The notes below the pieces were generated by a model. That model was not told the DNA's origin. It saw only the letters and a list, made by a program, of their open reading frames with translations, and did not search any database. Shown in pieces: positions 36,099 through 46,475 of a stretch of DNA of 61,403 bases. Numbering within the stretch: the first letter of the stretch is position 1; each line of letters begins with the position of its first letter. A program made the translations under genes and the position numbers. Source of the stretch: an uncultured Pelagibacteraceae bacterium (GTDB lineage: Bacteria; Pseudomonadota; Alphaproteobacteria; Pelagibacterales; Pelagibacteraceae); assembly GCA_902567685.1 (NCBI GenBank), contig CACFNH010000005.1, positions 1 through 61,403 of the forward strand. Direction: 5' to 3'.

Positions 36099-38153
36099 TT
36101 AGTTATTTGTTCCCTCTTTAGGTAGATTTAATTTTATTTTTCGACAATCACTCATAGTTTTAGACGATCTGGCAACTGCATTACTAAAATAATAATCAAT
36201 TTCTTTTATGATTATCGTTTCATCATCAAAATTAGAGTTAATTTTTTTATTATCTTTTATAATTTTTTTTGGTAGTGAATCTATTTGTGAAAAATTGATT
36301 ATTTCCTTCATTGCAGAATTTTTAAGATCTTCGTGTTTATAAAAAAGCTTTTCATTTTTTAGACTTTTATAAATCAAATTAAAAATTTTCCAGTCTTCCA
36401 TTGACTTGCCTGGGGGATAAGAAGCTTTTCTACATTCTTGAACCCTACCTTCGAGGTTAATAAACAAACTATTTTGTTCAGTATAAGCAGGACTAGGTAA
36501 TATTATATCCGCAATTTCTGCTCCTCTGTCACCATGGCTACCTTGATAAATAATAAATTCATCTTTCTTTTTTATCTCGAGATTATCTGAGCCTAAAAGA
36601 TAAATAATTTCAAATTTATTATTTTCAATTTTATCAAAAAATGTAGATTCATATATATTGTTTGAATTAAAAAATTTAAGATCTAAACACCCTACTGTAG
36701 AAGCGTTCTGTATTAAAATATTTAAAGCATTCCAATTTTTATTAATAAAATTATTTTTTAATAAAAATTCTTTAATTTCTTCAAATATAAATTGTCCACT
36801 CTTCATTTCTAGAGCTGATTCTCCAATAATTACTATTGGTTTTTTAGAAGACAAAAATTGCTTTTTAAAATGATTTTTACCATCAATAATATCTTTTAAA
36901 TCCTGGGTACTCTTTCCAACAACTTGATATTCATAGGTAAGATCTCCGGGTTCTCCAACTGAGAAAATAGGGGTTTTTTTCTTAGAAAAAGTCTTTCTTA
37001 TTCTTGCATTTACCATTGTTGCTTCGTGCCTTGGATTACAACCTACTAATAAAATCAAATCTGAGTCTTCTATTCCCTTTATAGAAGAGTTGAATAAATA
37101 GTTAATTTTGTCTGATGAATTAATATAAAAATTTTTCTCTCTAAAATCAAAGCTGTTGCATTTAATTTTAGATAAAAGCTTTTTAAAGGCAAAAATATTT
37201 TCTAAACCAACCATGTCACCGACGTGTGCTCCTAATTTATTAGGATCTGTAGAATTAATTTTTTCACATATTTTTCCTATAGCTTCCTCCCAACTACATT
37301 TTATTAATTTTCCATCTTTTTTAATGTAAGGGGTGTCTAGACGTTGTTTTAATAAACCATCACATGCATATCTTGTCTTGTCAGATATCCATTCTTCATT
37401 AATTTCATTATTGACTCTTGGTAAAATTCTTTTTACTTCCCACCCGTATGTGTCTACTCTAATGTTAGAACCAACTGAATCCATAACATCTATGCTTTCA
37501 GTTTTTTTTAATTCCCACGGTCTTGCCTCAAAAGCATAGGGTTTTGAAGTTAGTGCTCCGACTGGGCATAGATCTATTACATTAGCAGATAATTCAGACT
37601 CCATTGATTTTTCAAGATAGGTTGTAATTTCCATATCTTCACCACGTCCTACTGCTCCTAATTCTGGAACTCCTGCAACTTCTGTAGCAAACCTTACACA
37701 TCTTGTGCAGTGAATACATCTAGTCATTTGAGTTTTGATTAAAGGACCCATATACTTTTCTTTAACAAATCTCTTATTTTCTAAAAACCTAGACTTATCT
37801 ACACCATAATAAAGTGATTGATCCTGTAAATCGCATTCTCCACCCTGATCACAAACAGGACAGTCTAAAGGATGGTTTGCTAGCAAAAACTCCATAACTC
37901 CTTTTCTAGCTTTTTCTACAAATTCAGTATTTGTTTTTATTTTCATTCCTTCTTCAGCTGGCATAGCGCATGAAGCGATTGGTTTTGGAGATTTTTCCAT
38001 TTCTACAAGACACATTCTGCAATTTCCTGCTATAGAAAGTTTCTCATGATAACAAAATCTTGGGATTTCAACATTTGCAAGTTCACAAGCTTGCAAAACC
38101 GTCATTCCTTTCTCGAACTCTATCTCTTTTTCATTAATTATTATCTTAGGCAT
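36099..38153 (-). CDS. nuoG: NADH-quinone oxidoreductase subunit G
   Basis: Largest peripheral-arm subunit, 684 residues. It has an N-terminal [2Fe-2S] ferredoxin domain ([19 protein letters not shown]), a His-Cys3 region ([18 protein letters not shown]), a [4Fe-4S] region ([16 protein letters not shown]), then a molybdopterin-oxidoreductase-like domain from about residue 220 that no longer binds molybdenum in complex I. Overlaps nuoF by eight bases. Confidence 0.96.
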   Translation of the reverse strand: MPKIIINEKEIEFEKGMTVLQACELANVEIPRFCYHEKLSIAGNCRMCLVEMEKSPKPIASCAMPAEEGMKIKTNTEFVEKARKGVMEFLLANHPLDCPVCDQGGECDLQDQSLYYGVDKSRFLENKRFVKEKYMGPLIKTQMTRCIHCTRCVRFATEVAGVPELGAVGRGEDMEITTYLEKSMESELSANVIDLCPVGALTSKPYAFEARPWELKKTESIDVMDSVGSNIRVDTYGWEVKRILPRVNNEINEEWISDKTRYACDGLLKQRLDTPYIKKDGKLIKCSWEEAIGKICEKINSTDPNKLGAHVGDMVGLENIFAFKKLLSKIKCNSFDFREKNFYINSSDKINYLFNSSIKGIEDSDLILLVGCNPRHEATMVNARIRKTFSKKKTPIFSVGEPGDLTYEYQVVGKSTQDLKDIIDGKNHFKKQFLSSKKPIVIIGESALEMKSGQFIFEEIKEFLLKNNFINKNWNALNILIQNASTVGCLDLKFFNSNNIYESTFFDKIENNKFEIIYLLGSDNLEIKKKDEFIIYQGSHGDRGAEIADIILPSPAYTEQNSLFINLEGRVQECRKASYPPGKSMEDWKIFNLIYKSLKNEKLFYKHEDLKNSAMKEIINFSQIDSLPKKIIKDNKKINSNFDDETIIIKEIDYYFSNAVARSSKTMSDCRKIKLNLPKEGTNN

Positions 38154-39477
38154 TATCTTTCTCTAATAAATGTTGATCTATTAAATAAGGAACATTTCTT
38201 TTCTTTTTAACTATTGGCGTACCACTACACCTCTTTTCAATTTCTTTTCTGAAATGTCTTAAAAGACCTTGTACTGGCCAAGCTGAACCCTCTCCAAAAG
38301 CACAAATAGTGTGTCCTTCAATTTGCTTAGTGACATCTGATAATAAGTCTATATCGCTGAAAGTTGAATCTCCTCTTGCGGTTCTTTCTAAAATTCTCCA
38401 CATCCATCCTGATCCTTCTCGGCAAGGAGTACATTGACCACAACTTTCGTGCTTATAAAACTTAGCTATTCTTGCCATACACTTAATAATGTCTTGGTCT
38501 TTATTGATAACGACTATTCCGGCTGTACCTAGACCGCTTTTTACCTTTGTTAAGGAGTCAAAATCCATAGTAATAGTATCACAAATTTTTTTTGGAAGCA
38601 GAGGCATTGAAGAACCTCCTGGTATTACTGCTTGTAAATTATCCCATCCACCAATTACTCCTCCAGCATATTTTTCAATTAAATCTTTTAAAGGTATCCC
38701 CATCTCTTCTTCAACATTGCATGGAGAATTTACATTACCTGATATACAAAATATTTTCGTACCAGTATTTTTTGGTTTTCCAAGAGATGAAAACCATTTG
38801 CTTCCTCTTCTTAATAAAGTTGGAATTACAGCTATTGTTTCAACATTATTTACAATTGTAGGACATCCATACAATCCTACCAATGCAGGAAATGGTGGTT
38901 TAAGTCTAGGTTGTCCTTTGTTTCCCTCTAAACTTTCTAATAAAGCTGTTTCCTCTCCGCAAATATAGGCACCAGCCCCATAATGAATGTAAATATCAAA
39001 ATCCCAACCAGTGCCATATGCGTTTTTTCCTAAAAATTTTTTTTCATATGCCTGATTTATTGCCTCTTGTAGTCTTTTGCCTTCATTAAAATATTCACCT
39101 CTTATGTAAATATAACAAACATGAGCATTAACTGCATAACCAGATATTAAACAACCTTCTATTAACTTCTGCGGTTCAAATCTTAAAATATCTCTGTCTT
39201 TACAAGTTCCTGGTTCAGACTCATCTGCATTAATAACTAAATAATGAGGTCTAGACCCAACTTCTTTGGGTGCAAAAGACCATTTCAAACCTGTTGGAAA
39301 ACCTGCTCCGCCTCTACCTCTAAGTTCTGATTTTTTAACTTCATTAATTATCCACTCTCTACCCTTAGAAATAATCACTTTAGTATCTTTCCAATCTTCT
39401 CTTTTTAAAGAACTTTCGATATCCCAACCATATTGATTGTAAAGATTTTTAAATATTTTATCTTCTGTTTTGATCAT
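38146..39477 (-). CDS. nuoF: NADH-quinone oxidoreductase subunit F
   Basis: Holds FMN, the NADH site and cluster N3. I take the ATG at 39477 ([11 protein letters not shown]) because a GGAAA ribosome-binding site precedes it. An ATG 15 bases upstream is possible. The 443-residue protein has the NADH/FMN motifs [14 protein letters not shown] and [15 protein letters not shown], and the cluster motif [12 protein letters not shown] followed by the later Cys in HTICAFGEG. It overlaps nuoE by 20 bases. Confidence 0.95.
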   Translation of the reverse strand: MIKTEDKIFKNLYNQYGWDIESSLKREDWKDTKVIISKGREWIINEVKKSELRGRGGAGFPTGLKWSFAPKEVGSRPHYLVINADESEPGTCKDRDILRFEPQKLIEGCLISGYAVNAHVCYIYIRGEYFNEGKRLQEAINQAYEKKFLGKNAYGTGWDFDIYIHYGAGAYICGEETALLESLEGNKGQPRLKPPFPALVGLYGCPTIVNNVETIAVIPTLLRRGSKWFSSLGKPKNTGTKIFCISGNVNSPCNVEEEMGIPLKDLIEKYAGGVIGGWDNLQAVIPGGSSMPLLPKKICDTITMDFDSLTKVKSGLGTAGIVVINKDQDIIKCMARIAKFYKHESCGQCTPCREGSGWMWRILERTARGDSTFSDIDLLSDVTKQIEGHTICAFGEGSAWPVQGLLRHFRKEIEKRCSGTPIVKKKRNVPYLIDQHLLEKDNA

Positions 39478-40078
39478 AATTAATTTTTCCATTAAAGTTT
39501 TGAATATTTTCAGGAGAAGTATTTTTTCTTCCTCTATATGAACCCGGTTTTAAAGGCTTGTCTTTTAATAAAGACTCAATAATTTCTCTAGTATTTTTTT
39601 CATCTAAATCTTCGTAATAATCTTCATTAACTTGAATCATTGGTGCGTTAACACAGGCACCTAAACACTCAACTTCCATCCAAGAACATTTTTTATTCTC
39701 AGAAAGTTCTTTTTCATTTGTAGAAATTTTTTCTTTGCACACTTTTAATAGTTTGTCTGCGCCCCTAATTAAACATGGGCTAGTTGTGCAAACTTGAACT
39801 AAGTATTTGCCTACAGGAGATAGATTGTACATTGAGTAAAATGTAGCCACTTCATAAACTTTAATGTAGGGAATAGACAAATATTTAGCTATATATTTCA
39901 TAGCAGACAAAGGGATCCAATTTTCATTCTGTTTTTGTGCCAAATACAAGAGTGGCATTACTGCACTTTTTTTTCTGTCTTGAGGGTATTTTTTTAAGAT
40001 ATCCTCGGCAATTTTTAAATTTTTATCAGAAAATTTAAATACTTCAGGTTGTTTTTCATAAATTGTTTTCAATGTCAT
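39458..40078 (-). CDS. nuoE: NADH-quinone oxidoreductase subunit E
   Basis: Thioredoxin-like subunit with the [2Fe-2S] cluster N1a. The 206-residue protein has a helical N-terminus ([18 protein letters not shown]), EVATFYSMY, and four cluster cysteines in [11 protein letters not shown] and [12 protein letters not shown]. Overlaps nuoD by four bases. A C-terminal extension of about 40 residues shows no recognised domain. Confidence 0.95.
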   Translation of the reverse strand: MTLKTIYEKQPEVFKFSDKNLKIAEDILKKYPQDRKKSAVMPLLYLAQKQNENWIPLSAMKYIAKYLSIPYIKVYEVATFYSMYNLSPVGKYLVQVCTTSPCLIRGADKLLKVCKEKISTNEKELSENKKCSWMEVECLGACVNAPMIQVNEDYYEDLDEKNTREIIESLLKDKPLKPGSYRGRKNTSPENIQNFNGKINYDQNRR

Positions 40079-41250
40079 CTATCTACTTCTCCAAAAACAA
40101 TGTCTAATGACCCAAGAACAGCAGGAACATCTGCCAACATATGTCCACGGATTAAATAATCCATTGCCTGTAAATGAGAAAAGCCAGGAGCTCTTATTTT
40201 GCATCTATAAGGTTTATTACTGCCATCTGAAATAAGGTAAACACCAAATTCACCTTTCGGAGCTTCGACTGCTGAGTAAACATCTCCCGCTGGAACTCTA
40301 AAGCCTTCAGTAAAAAGTTTAAAATGATGTATAAGAGCTTCCATAGAATCTTTTAACTCGCTTCTTTTTGGAGGTGATATTTTGCCATCAATTGTTTTGA
40401 CTGGGCCTTTAGGTAAATTTTTGAGACATTGTTTTATAATTTTAACACTTTCTCTCATTTCTTCGATTCTACAAAGATAACGATCATAACAATCTCCATT
40501 TTTTCCAACTGGAATTTTAAATTCTAAATCTTTATAACATTCATAAGGTTGCGACTTTCTTAAATCCCACGAAACCCCTGAACCTCTTAACATTACACCA
40601 GAAAAACTATGGTTTAATGCCTCTTCTTTTGTAACAATTCCAATTTCTACATTACGTTGCTTAAAAATTCTGTTATCAGTCAAAAGATTTTCTAAATCAT
40701 CTATTGTTTTGGGAAAAGTTTCACAAAAATTACCTATATCTTCTATAAGTTTTGTTGGTAGATCCTGATGAACTCCTCCAGTTCTAAAAAAGTTTGCGTG
40801 TAATCTTGATCCTGAGGCTCTTTCATAAAAAGTCATTAATGTTTCTCTTTCTTCAAAACCCCACAAAGAAGGTGTTAAGGCTCCTACATCAAGAGCTTGT
40901 GTTGTAACATTTAATATATGGCTTAGAATTCTTCCTATCTCACAAAAAATAACTCTTATGTATTTTGCCCTTATGGGTATTTCTATGTCTAATAATTTCT
41001 CTGTAGCTAAAGTAAATGCATGTTCTTGATTCATAGGAGCCACATAATCAAGTCTGTCAAAATAAGGTAAAGCCTGGGTGTATGTTTTGTGTTCTATAAG
41101 TTTTTCTGTTCCTCTGTGCAACAATCCAATGTGAGGATCTGCTTTTTCAACAATCTCACCATCCAGTTCTAGTATAAGTCTCAGCACTCCGTGAGCAGCA
41201 GGGTGTTGTGGACCGAAATTTAAATTAAGTGTTTTATTCTTTTTTTTCAT
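40075..41250 (-). CDS. nuoD: NADH-quinone oxidoreductase subunit D
   Basis: 49-kDa-type subunit forming the quinone site with NuoB. I choose the ATG at 41250 ([21 protein letters not shown]), which gives 391 residues and the normal N-terminus. An in-frame start further upstream would run deep into nuoC. Motifs: [43 protein letters not shown] and the end [20 protein letters not shown]. Overlap with nuoC is 17 bases. Confidence 0.95.
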   Translation of the reverse strand: MKKKNKTLNLNFGPQHPAAHGVLRLILELDGEIVEKADPHIGLLHRGTEKLIEHKTYTQALPYFDRLDYVAPMNQEHAFTLATEKLLDIEIPIRAKYIRVIFCEIGRILSHILNVTTQALDVGALTPSLWGFEERETLMTFYERASGSRLHANFFRTGGVHQDLPTKLIEDIGNFCETFPKTIDDLENLLTDNRIFKQRNVEIGIVTKEEALNHSFSGVMLRGSGVSWDLRKSQPYECYKDLEFKIPVGKNGDCYDRYLCRIEEMRESVKIIKQCLKNLPKGPVKTIDGKISPPKRSELKDSMEALIHHFKLFTEGFRVPAGDVYSAVEAPKGEFGVYLISDGSNKPYRCKIRAPGFSHLQAMDYLIRGHMLADVPAVLGSLDIVFGEVDR

Positions 41251-41851
41251 TATCTTTTTTTTTATTAAGTTCTTTAATATATTTTGTGCCTTCCCAAGGA
41301 CTTTCAAAATCAAAATTTCTATAATTTTGTTCTAAATTCACAGGTTCATAAATTACTTTCTTATCCTTTTCGCTATATCTAACTTCGTTAAAGCCAGTAA
41401 GTGGAAAGTCTTTTCTAAGAGGATGACCTTTAAAACCATAGTCAGTTAATATTCTTCTAAGATCAGGATGATTGACAAATTTTATTCCATACATATCAAA
41501 AACTTCTCTTTCCATCCAATTAGCTGAAGGAAATAATTTAATTATAGATGGAATCTTTTTTTCAATATCAAAATCTATAGACACTTTAATTCTCAAATTT
41601 TTTTCATGAGATAAAAACAAGTAAACTAGTCTATATCTTTTTTCATTTTCTGGAAAATCTATACCAGCAATATCTATTAATTGTTTAAATTTACAATTAT
41701 CATTTAATTTTAAAAACTGAATAATGTTAAGTAAATTGTCTATATCTGTCTCTACTAAAATTTCTTTAAAAGAAATTGTAGATTTTTTTATTTTACTCGT
41801 AAGTTCTGAGTTTATTGTTTTTTCAAGTTCTTGAACATTTTTTAAAAGCAT
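41234..41851 (-). CDS. nuoC: NADH-quinone oxidoreductase subunit C
   Basis: 30-kDa-type peripheral subunit, 205 residues. The signature region [20 protein letters not shown] then [20 protein letters not shown] is clear. The N-terminal 60 residues are poorly conserved, as expected. NuoC and NuoD are separate proteins here, not fused as in E. coli. nuoB ends five bases upstream. Confidence 0.95.
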   Translation of the reverse strand: MLLKNVQELEKTINSELTSKIKKSTISFKEILVETDIDNLLNIIQFLKLNDNCKFKQLIDIAGIDFPENEKRYRLVYLFLSHEKNLRIKVSIDFDIEKKIPSIIKLFPSANWMEREVFDMYGIKFVNHPDLRRILTDYGFKGHPLRKDFPLTGFNEVRYSEKDKKVIYEPVNLEQNYRNFDFESPWEGTKYIKELNKKKDNEKKE

Positions 41852-41856
41852 AAAAA

Positions 41857-42393
41857 TTATCTTTTAAAACTACCTTCTCGTCTTATTTTTTTTTGAAGTT
41901 GAAGAACTCCATATAACAAGGCTTCAGCCGAGGGAGGACATCCGGGAACATAAATATCTACTGGAACAATTTTATCGCAACCTCTTACTACAGAATAAGA
42001 ATAATGATAATATCCTCCTCCATTAGCACAGCTGCCCATAGAGATAACATACCTAGGTTCTGGCATTTGGTCGTAAACCTTTCTTAAAGCTGGAGCCATT
42101 TTATTTGTTAGTGTGCCAGCAACTATCATAACGTCAGACTGTCTGGGTGAAGCTCTAGGTGCTGCTCCAAATCTTTCCAAATCATACCTTGGCATGGAAG
42201 TTTGCATCATTTCAACTGCACAACATGCTAAACCAAAAGTCATCCAATGCAGAGAACCTGTTCTCGCCCAATTAATTAAGTTTTCTGTTGAAGTAGTTAC
42301 AAAACCTTTTTCACTAAAATCTTTAGCTATTTGTTTAAAATTTTCTGGAATTTGTTTTTCTTTATTTTGAAAAAAATTTGACTTCATTCCCAT
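41857..42393 (-). CDS. nuoB: NADH-quinone oxidoreductase subunit B
   Basis: Carries cluster N2, the final electron donor to quinone. The start at 42393 (MGMKSNFFQ) is favoured by a GGAG ribosome-binding site seven bases upstream. A longer frame from 42414 would place the start before that site. The 178-residue protein has the tandem cysteines in [11 protein letters not shown], then [16 protein letters not shown] and [15 protein letters not shown]. It overlaps the end of nuoA by 10 bases. Confidence 0.95.
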   Translation of the reverse strand: MGMKSNFFQNKEKQIPENFKQIAKDFSEKGFVTTSTENLINWARTGSLHWMTFGLACCAVEMMQTSMPRYDLERFGAAPRASPRQSDVMIVAGTLTNKMAPALRKVYDQMPEPRYVISMGSCANGGGYYHYSYSVVRGCDKIVPVDIYVPGCPPSAEALLYGVLQLQKKIRREGSFKR

Positions 42394-42752
42394 TCTAGAG
42401 CTCCTTTTTTCCATTCATAAATAAATCCAATAGTTAAAATACCTAAAAAAATCATCATTGACCAAAAGCCTAGCGCGCCCAGGTTCCCAAGTGAAATCGA
42501 CCAAGGAAAAAGAAAAGCTATTTCTAAATCAAAAATAATAAACAGAATAGCTACTAAATAAAATCTTACATCAAACTCCATCCTTGAGTCGTCGAATGCC
42601 TCAAATCCACATTCGTAAGCTGACAATTTTTCAGGATCAGGATTTTTTGGTGAAGCTAAATAATTGATTAAAATAAATCCAATGCTTAATACTAAAGCAA
42701 TAAATAAAAATATTATTATAGATAAATATTCTGATAAAAAGTTATAAATCAT
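42384..42752 (-). CDS. nuoA: NADH-quinone oxidoreductase subunit A
   Basis: A 122-residue, three-helix membrane subunit and the first gene of the 14-gene nuo operon. Motifs: [40 protein letters not shown] and the ending [14 protein letters not shown]. Upstream lies a 146-base stretch after tRNA-Asp that should hold the operon promoter. It contains TATATT- and TATAAG-like hexamers on the minus strand but no convincing -35. Confidence 0.95.
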   Translation of the reverse strand: MIYNFLSEYLSIIIFLFIALVLSIGFILINYLASPKNPDPEKLSAYECGFEAFDDSRMEFDVRFYLVAILFIIFDLEIAFLFPWSISLGNLGALGFWSMMIFLGILTIGFIYEWKKGALEWE

Positions 42753-42874
42753 TGTTAATCAATATCTACTCTAATACCTATGGTTTAGAGATTCTTATAT
42801 TAATCTTATTTAAAGAATATATAACATTTGAAAGAGTAGTGTACAGGTGACAGATGCTCACATTTCTATAGATT

Positions 42875-42897
42875 TACATGAAAATCATTATCATGTA
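42875..42897 (-). terminator. Stem-loop just after tRNA-Asp
   Basis: Two base positions after the encoded CCA of tRNA-Asp the minus strand has TACATGA, a nine-base loop, then TCATGTA, a perfect seven-base-pair hairpin. No T run follows it, so it may be a 3' processing signal or a weak termination site separating the tRNA transcript from nuo. Confidence 0.35.
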
Positions 42898-42898
42898 G

Positions 42899-42976
42899 TG
42901 GCGGGAGTGACGGGACTCGAACCCGCGACCTCCTGCGTGACAGGCAGGCGCTCTAACCAAACTGAGCTACACCCCC
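42899..42976 (-). tRNA. tRNA-Asp (GUC)
   Basis: The minus strand folds as a cloverleaf. The acceptor stem is GGGGGTG/CACTCCC with discriminator G and an encoded CCA. The D arm is GCTC...GAGC, the anticodon arm is CCTGC-CTGTCAC-GCAGG with anticodon GTC, and the T arm is GCGGG-TTCGAGT-CCCGT, whose terminal pair is G-T. It lies 15 bases after tRNA-Val on the same strand. Confidence 0.95.
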
Positions 42977-42991
42977 ACTTACTAATTTAAT

Positions 42992-43067
42992 TGGTGGGCG
43001 GTAAAGGACTCGAACCTATGACCCTCTCGGTGTAAACGAGATGCTCTACCAACTGAGCTAACCGCCC
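42992..43067 (-). tRNA. tRNA-Val (UAC)
   Basis: Minus-strand cloverleaf of 76 nt including an encoded CCA. The acceptor is GGGCGGT/ACCGCCC, the anticodon arm is CTCGT-TTACACC-GAG with anticodon TAC, and the T loop is TTCGAGT. The pair tRNA-Val and tRNA-Asp ahead of nuoA is a common alphaproteobacterial arrangement. Confidence 0.95.
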
Positions 43068-43167
43068 TAAATTAAACAGAACCGAGATATACAACATAAT
43101 TTTTATAATGTAAAAAGCAAAAAATATTAATTTAAGTTTTTATCGATAACCTGTATTATAAATTAAT

Positions 43168-43683
43168 ATGATTATTCAGTGTAATTCTTGTAAAAAGAAA
43201 TTTAGTGTTCCAGACGCTGCTATAACTTCAAAAGGAAGACTGGTACAATGTAGCTCTTGTGGAAATCAATGGACTCAATATCCTCCAAATCAAAATTTAA
43301 AAAAAACTACAAAAACAGGTAAATTAAGTAAACCAATTTCAACATCTAAACAAAAAAGAAAAAAAGAAAAAACTATAGATACTTATTCTGAAGAATATCT
43401 ACAAAAAAAACATGGAATAAAAATAATTGATCCATCAAGTCTAAGTAAAAAACCTACAACAAATAAATTAAAAACTAAAAGAAATTATAAAAGTTATGGA
43501 TTTGGATTTTATAATTCTTTATTAATATCTATAATTTTCTTAATTTTTATTTTAGGAATACTAAATTTGACTAGAGATATACTTGTTTACAACTATCCAT
43601 TTTTAGAAAACTACATAAATTATTTATTTGAAACTTTAAATAATATAAAATTAATTATTTCAGATTTCATTACAGATTATTAA
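43168..43683 (+). CDS. MJ0042-type zinc-ribbon protein with one membrane segment
   Basis: A 171-residue protein. Residues 1-35 form a zinc ribbon with CxxC pairs at Cys5/Cys8 and Cys28/Cys31, of the MJ0042 (zinc_ribbon_5) type widespread in alpha- and deltaproteobacteria. A lysine-rich linker follows (about 40-105). There is one hydrophobic segment at about 113-132 and a short C-terminal tail. The function of the family is not known. The zinc ribbon should be cytoplasmic. It is the first plus-strand gene after the tRNA pair and is followed 8 bases later by a small ORF on the same strand. Confidence 0.75.
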   Translation: MIIQCNSCKKKFSVPDAAITSKGRLVQCSSCGNQWTQYPPNQNLKKTTKTGKLSKPISTSKQKRKKEKTIDTYSEEYLQKKHGIKIIDPSSLSKKPTTNKLKTKRNYKSYGFGFYNSLLISIIFLIFILGILNLTRDILVYNYPFLENYINYLFETLNNIKLIISDFITDY

Positions 43684-43691
43684 AATTATAA

Positions 43692-43847
43692 ATGAAACAA
43701 AATTTTAGTATTGATGAAATATTAGAAGCTGTGAATCTTTTATTAGAACCAAAATCTAAAAAAAAATTAGAAAACAAAAATAAAATTTTACCAGCAGACA
43801 CCGAAAGAATAATATCCCAAGCGGAAAATTATATTAAAAAAAGATAA
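43692..43847 (+). CDS. Small hypothetical protein, 51 residues
   Basis: A short frame starting ATG at 43692 and stopping TAA at 43845-43847. The product begins MKQNFSIDEILEAVNLLLEP, continues with a lysine-rich stretch and ends SQAENYIKKR. It looks like two short helices with a charged linker. It lies 8 bases after the zinc-ribbon gene on the same strand and ends two bases before the 3' end of the convergent fusion gene, filling the gap exactly, which supports it being real. I do not recognise a family. Confidence 0.5.
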   Translation: MKQNFSIDEILEAVNLLLEPKSKKKLENKNKILPADTERIISQAENYIKKR

Positions 43848-43849
43848 AT

Positions 43850-46393
43850 TTATTTCTCTAAATCTTTAATATTAATAAAATTATTTGATATTTTATGATT
43901 TTTTGATTTAATTTCATTGAAGAAATTCCAGGCTAAAACTAAAATAGCGCTGTCGTAATTTTTAATATTAGATTTATCTTTAATTGGTATTTTTACACCT
44001 GGAATATATTTTCCATGTTTCAATTTATTGTCCTCAACTACAAAGTCAATTTCATCAGATACTCCAAAAAAATTTAAAGCAGTAGTTGCTTTAGCAGGCG
44101 AACCATAACCAATAATTTTTTTGTTCTCTTTTTTAAGTTTATTTAAATTTTTAATAACATTATCTCTAATTTTATAAACTTTTTTTCCAAATTCTTGATA
44201 AGTTTTAAACTTTTTAATTCCAAACTTTTCTTCTTCTTTGACTAAAGTTTTAACACTGTTTTCAATCTTAACTTTTTTATTTTTTTTAATATAAATTCTA
44301 AGAGATCCACCATGTGTTTCTATTTTTTCCGCCCTAAATATTTTAGCATTAAACTGATTAAAGAAATTAACCAAAGATGTTAATGACCAGTAATTATAAT
44401 GTTCGTGATAAATATTATCGAAAGTTAGATCCTTCAATGTGTTTAATAAATATTGGATTTCAATAATTATAGTTCCATTTTTGCTTAAAAGTTTAAACAT
44501 GCATTCAGTCATCTCTTTTAGTTTATCTGAATGGGCAAAAACATTGGATGCTAATATTAAATCAGCATTTTTTTTTATTTTATTCAAATTCTTTTTTTCA
44601 AGAAATCCGTTGTATGTTTTAATTTTATTCTTGTTTGCTAATTTTGCCAAATTTTTAGCTGGTTCTATTCCTAAAATTTTTTTAAAACCTTGATCTTTAA
44701 ATGGTTTTAAAGCAACACCATCGTTGCTGCCAATATCAATTATGTAAGAATTTTTTTTATTTAATTTAAACCCTTTAATATATTTGTTAGCAGCATTTAC
44801 AAAATGTTCTCTGAAAGACTTAGATGTTGATGAAGTATATAAATAATTGGAAAACATTTTTTTTGGGTCTACGGCAACTGACAATTGGCAATTATGACAT
44901 TTGCCACAATAATTTACTTCTAATGGATACAGTTCACACTTTTCATCTTTTTTACTTAGCAAGTTATTTGCAAGAGGTTGGTATCCTAAAGAAACAACTC
45001 TTTTTAAATCTTTGTTTCCACAAGATCTGCAATCAAATTTATAACAACTAAGCAACAAATCTCTTTCTTTGTCATCTACAAATATGTGTTTAATTGTATG
45101 TGTGATACCATAATTTTTGTGTTCTCTGTCTCCCCTCACTAAATTTAAAAAAGTTGTATCTTTAGTAAAAACCATTGTGTGTGCCACATTCGGTTTTATA
45201 ATTGACAACTGTCCTTCGTTAACTACTTGGGTAATTTTTGGGGATTTTGGATTTAGTATATCTTGAAAAATCTCTATGATTTGTCCTTTGGTGAATAAAC
45301 ATTTTTGCTCCTGTTGTGGATGGTAATGATTAGCTCTTATGCTTCCTTTTTTTGACTCGACCAAACCTATCATATTTATTGGTTCAGTTAATTCATGATT
45401 GCTGATCTTTCCTCTCGAGTCAATAAATTCATCAGCTCCATCTCTAACATGTTCTAAATCTTTAATTAAATTTTGTTTAGACCACTTGCCAATCATTTCT
45501 TTGATACTTTCATCTAGTGCATAAAGAAATTTGAAACCTTTATCTAAGATTTTCTTATTAGATAAAGAAAATCCTTCATTGGGAATAGGGTCATTAGTTT
45601 CTCTTAAAGTAACTTTTTGGTTATATTTTTTACAAATTTCAGCAACTTCTTTGACGGTAACTGTATCCTTAGTTAAATTAAATATATCAAAGGAAATATC
45701 ATCTCTTTCCTCCATATATTTAAAACATCTTGCCACATCTATAAGAGGAACTAAGCTTTTAACCTGCCTGCCACCAGAGAATAATTTTAAAGTTCCATCT
45801 TGAGAAGTAATTTTTGAGAAAAGGTTAGGCATTATATCAATACGAGCAGTATCTGATGAATACCCGTAAACAGAACCCAATCTCAAAACTACATAATTTT
45901 TACCAGACTTTTTTAATTGTTCTTCATTAATAGCCTTAGATTTTGCATAAGCAAGAACTGGTTTTGTTTCTTCATCTTCAAGTATATCATTTTTTACTTT
46001 CTCTAAACCCTCATAAACGACATGTGTGGATGGTAGAATAATTTTGCATTTATCACTTATTGCATCTAAAATATTTTGAGTTCCCTGTTCCCCTACTAAC
46101 ATAATTTTACTATCTATGGAGTCATTACTTTCATTTTTCACCCTGGGTACAGCAGTTATGCCAGCAAGATGATGAACGACATCAGCATCTTTACAATACT
46201 TATTTATTAAGTTTTTATCAGTTATGTCGCCTTGAATAAAATTTATATTCCAATTCCTAAGCTGATTAACTCTTTCAGAAATAAATCTGTTATCAATTAC
46301 TGTAATTTTGTTATTCCAACTTACACCGGAGTAAATTTTGCACAACTCAGTTCCTATATAACCAAGCCCTCCTGTTATTATAATTCTTTTCAT
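43850..46393 (-). CDS. Three-domain fusion: sugar-nucleotide epimerase/reductase, cupin, C-methyltransferase
   Basis: An 847-residue protein with three parts. Residues 1-310 are an extended-SDR NAD-dependent epimerase/dehydratase with GGLGYIG (8-14) and the Tyr149-xxx-Lys153 pair. Residues about 315-440 are a cupin of the sugar-epimerase-like type with RANHYHPQQEQ (His356, His358) and His405. Residues 450-847 are a deoxysugar C-methyltransferase (TylC3/NovU/TcaB9 type) with a zinc site (Cys455, Cys458, Cys496, Cys499), SAM motif IDIGSNDG (552-559), YHEHYNYW (662-669), HGGSLR (694-699) and GYGSPAKATTALNFFG. Together these could modify one nucleotide-linked sugar by reduction or epimerisation and C-methylation. 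The substrate is unknown. It is divergent from the glycosyltransferase genes across an 82-base gap. Confidence 0.85.
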   Translation of the reverse strand: MKRIIITGGLGYIGTELCKIYSGVSWNNKITVIDNRFISERVNQLRNWNINFIQGDITDKNLINKYCKDADVVHHLAGITAVPRVKNESNDSIDSKIMLVGEQGTQNILDAISDKCKIILPSTHVVYEGLEKVKNDILEDEETKPVLAYAKSKAINEEQLKKSGKNYVVLRLGSVYGYSSDTARIDIMPNLFSKITSQDGTLKLFSGGRQVKSLVPLIDVARCFKYMEERDDISFDIFNLTKDTVTVKEVAEICKKYNQKVTLRETNDPIPNEGFSLSNKKILDKGFKFLYALDESIKEMIGKWSKQNLIKDLEHVRDGADEFIDSRGKISNHELTEPINMIGLVESKKGSIRANHYHPQQEQKCLFTKGQIIEIFQDILNPKSPKITQVVNEGQLSIIKPNVAHTMVFTKDTTFLNLVRGDREHKNYGITHTIKHIFVDDKERDLLLSCYKFDCRSCGNKDLKRVVSLGYQPLANNLLSKKDEKCELYPLEVNYCGKCHNCQLSVAVDPKKMFSNYLYTSSTSKSFREHFVNAANKYIKGFKLNKKNSYIIDIGSNDGVALKPFKDQGFKKILGIEPAKNLAKLANKNKIKTYNGFLEKKNLNKIKKNADLILASNVFAHSDKLKEMTECMFKLLSKNGTIIIEIQYLLNTLKDLTFDNIYHEHYNYWSLTSLVNFFNQFNAKIFRAEKIETHGGSLRIYIKKNKKVKIENSVKTLVKEEEKFGIKKFKTYQEFGKKVYKIRDNVIKNLNKLKKENKKIIGYGSPAKATTALNFFGVSDEIDFVVEDNKLKHGKYIPGVKIPIKDKSNIKNYDSAILVLAWNFFNEIKSKNHKISNNFINIKDLEK

Positions 46394-46475
46394 AATTTGT
46401 CTTACAGATTTTTCTCTTTCTTTTGTGACAACATTAAGATTTACTTACATAAAAATTTATAATATCTCAACAAAT
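46394..46475. promoter_or_regulatory. Divergent intergenic region of the glycan island
   Basis: 82 bases between the fusion gene (minus) and the first glycosyltransferase gene (plus), so both transcripts must start here or run in from elsewhere. On the plus strand TATAAT at 46458-46463 is a good -10 candidate only 12 bases before the ATG, implying a very short leader. No clear -35 or operator repeat is seen. Confidence 0.3.

Noticed and set aside
38489-38968. 159-codon plus-strand frame opposite nuoF
   Set aside because: It is antisense to the FMN- and cluster-binding part of nuoF and shows no domain.
42753-42874. Riboswitch or leader in front of nuoA
   Set aside because: Apart from the hairpin next to tRNA-Asp, no stable nested pairing was seen, only promoter-like AT-rich sequence.
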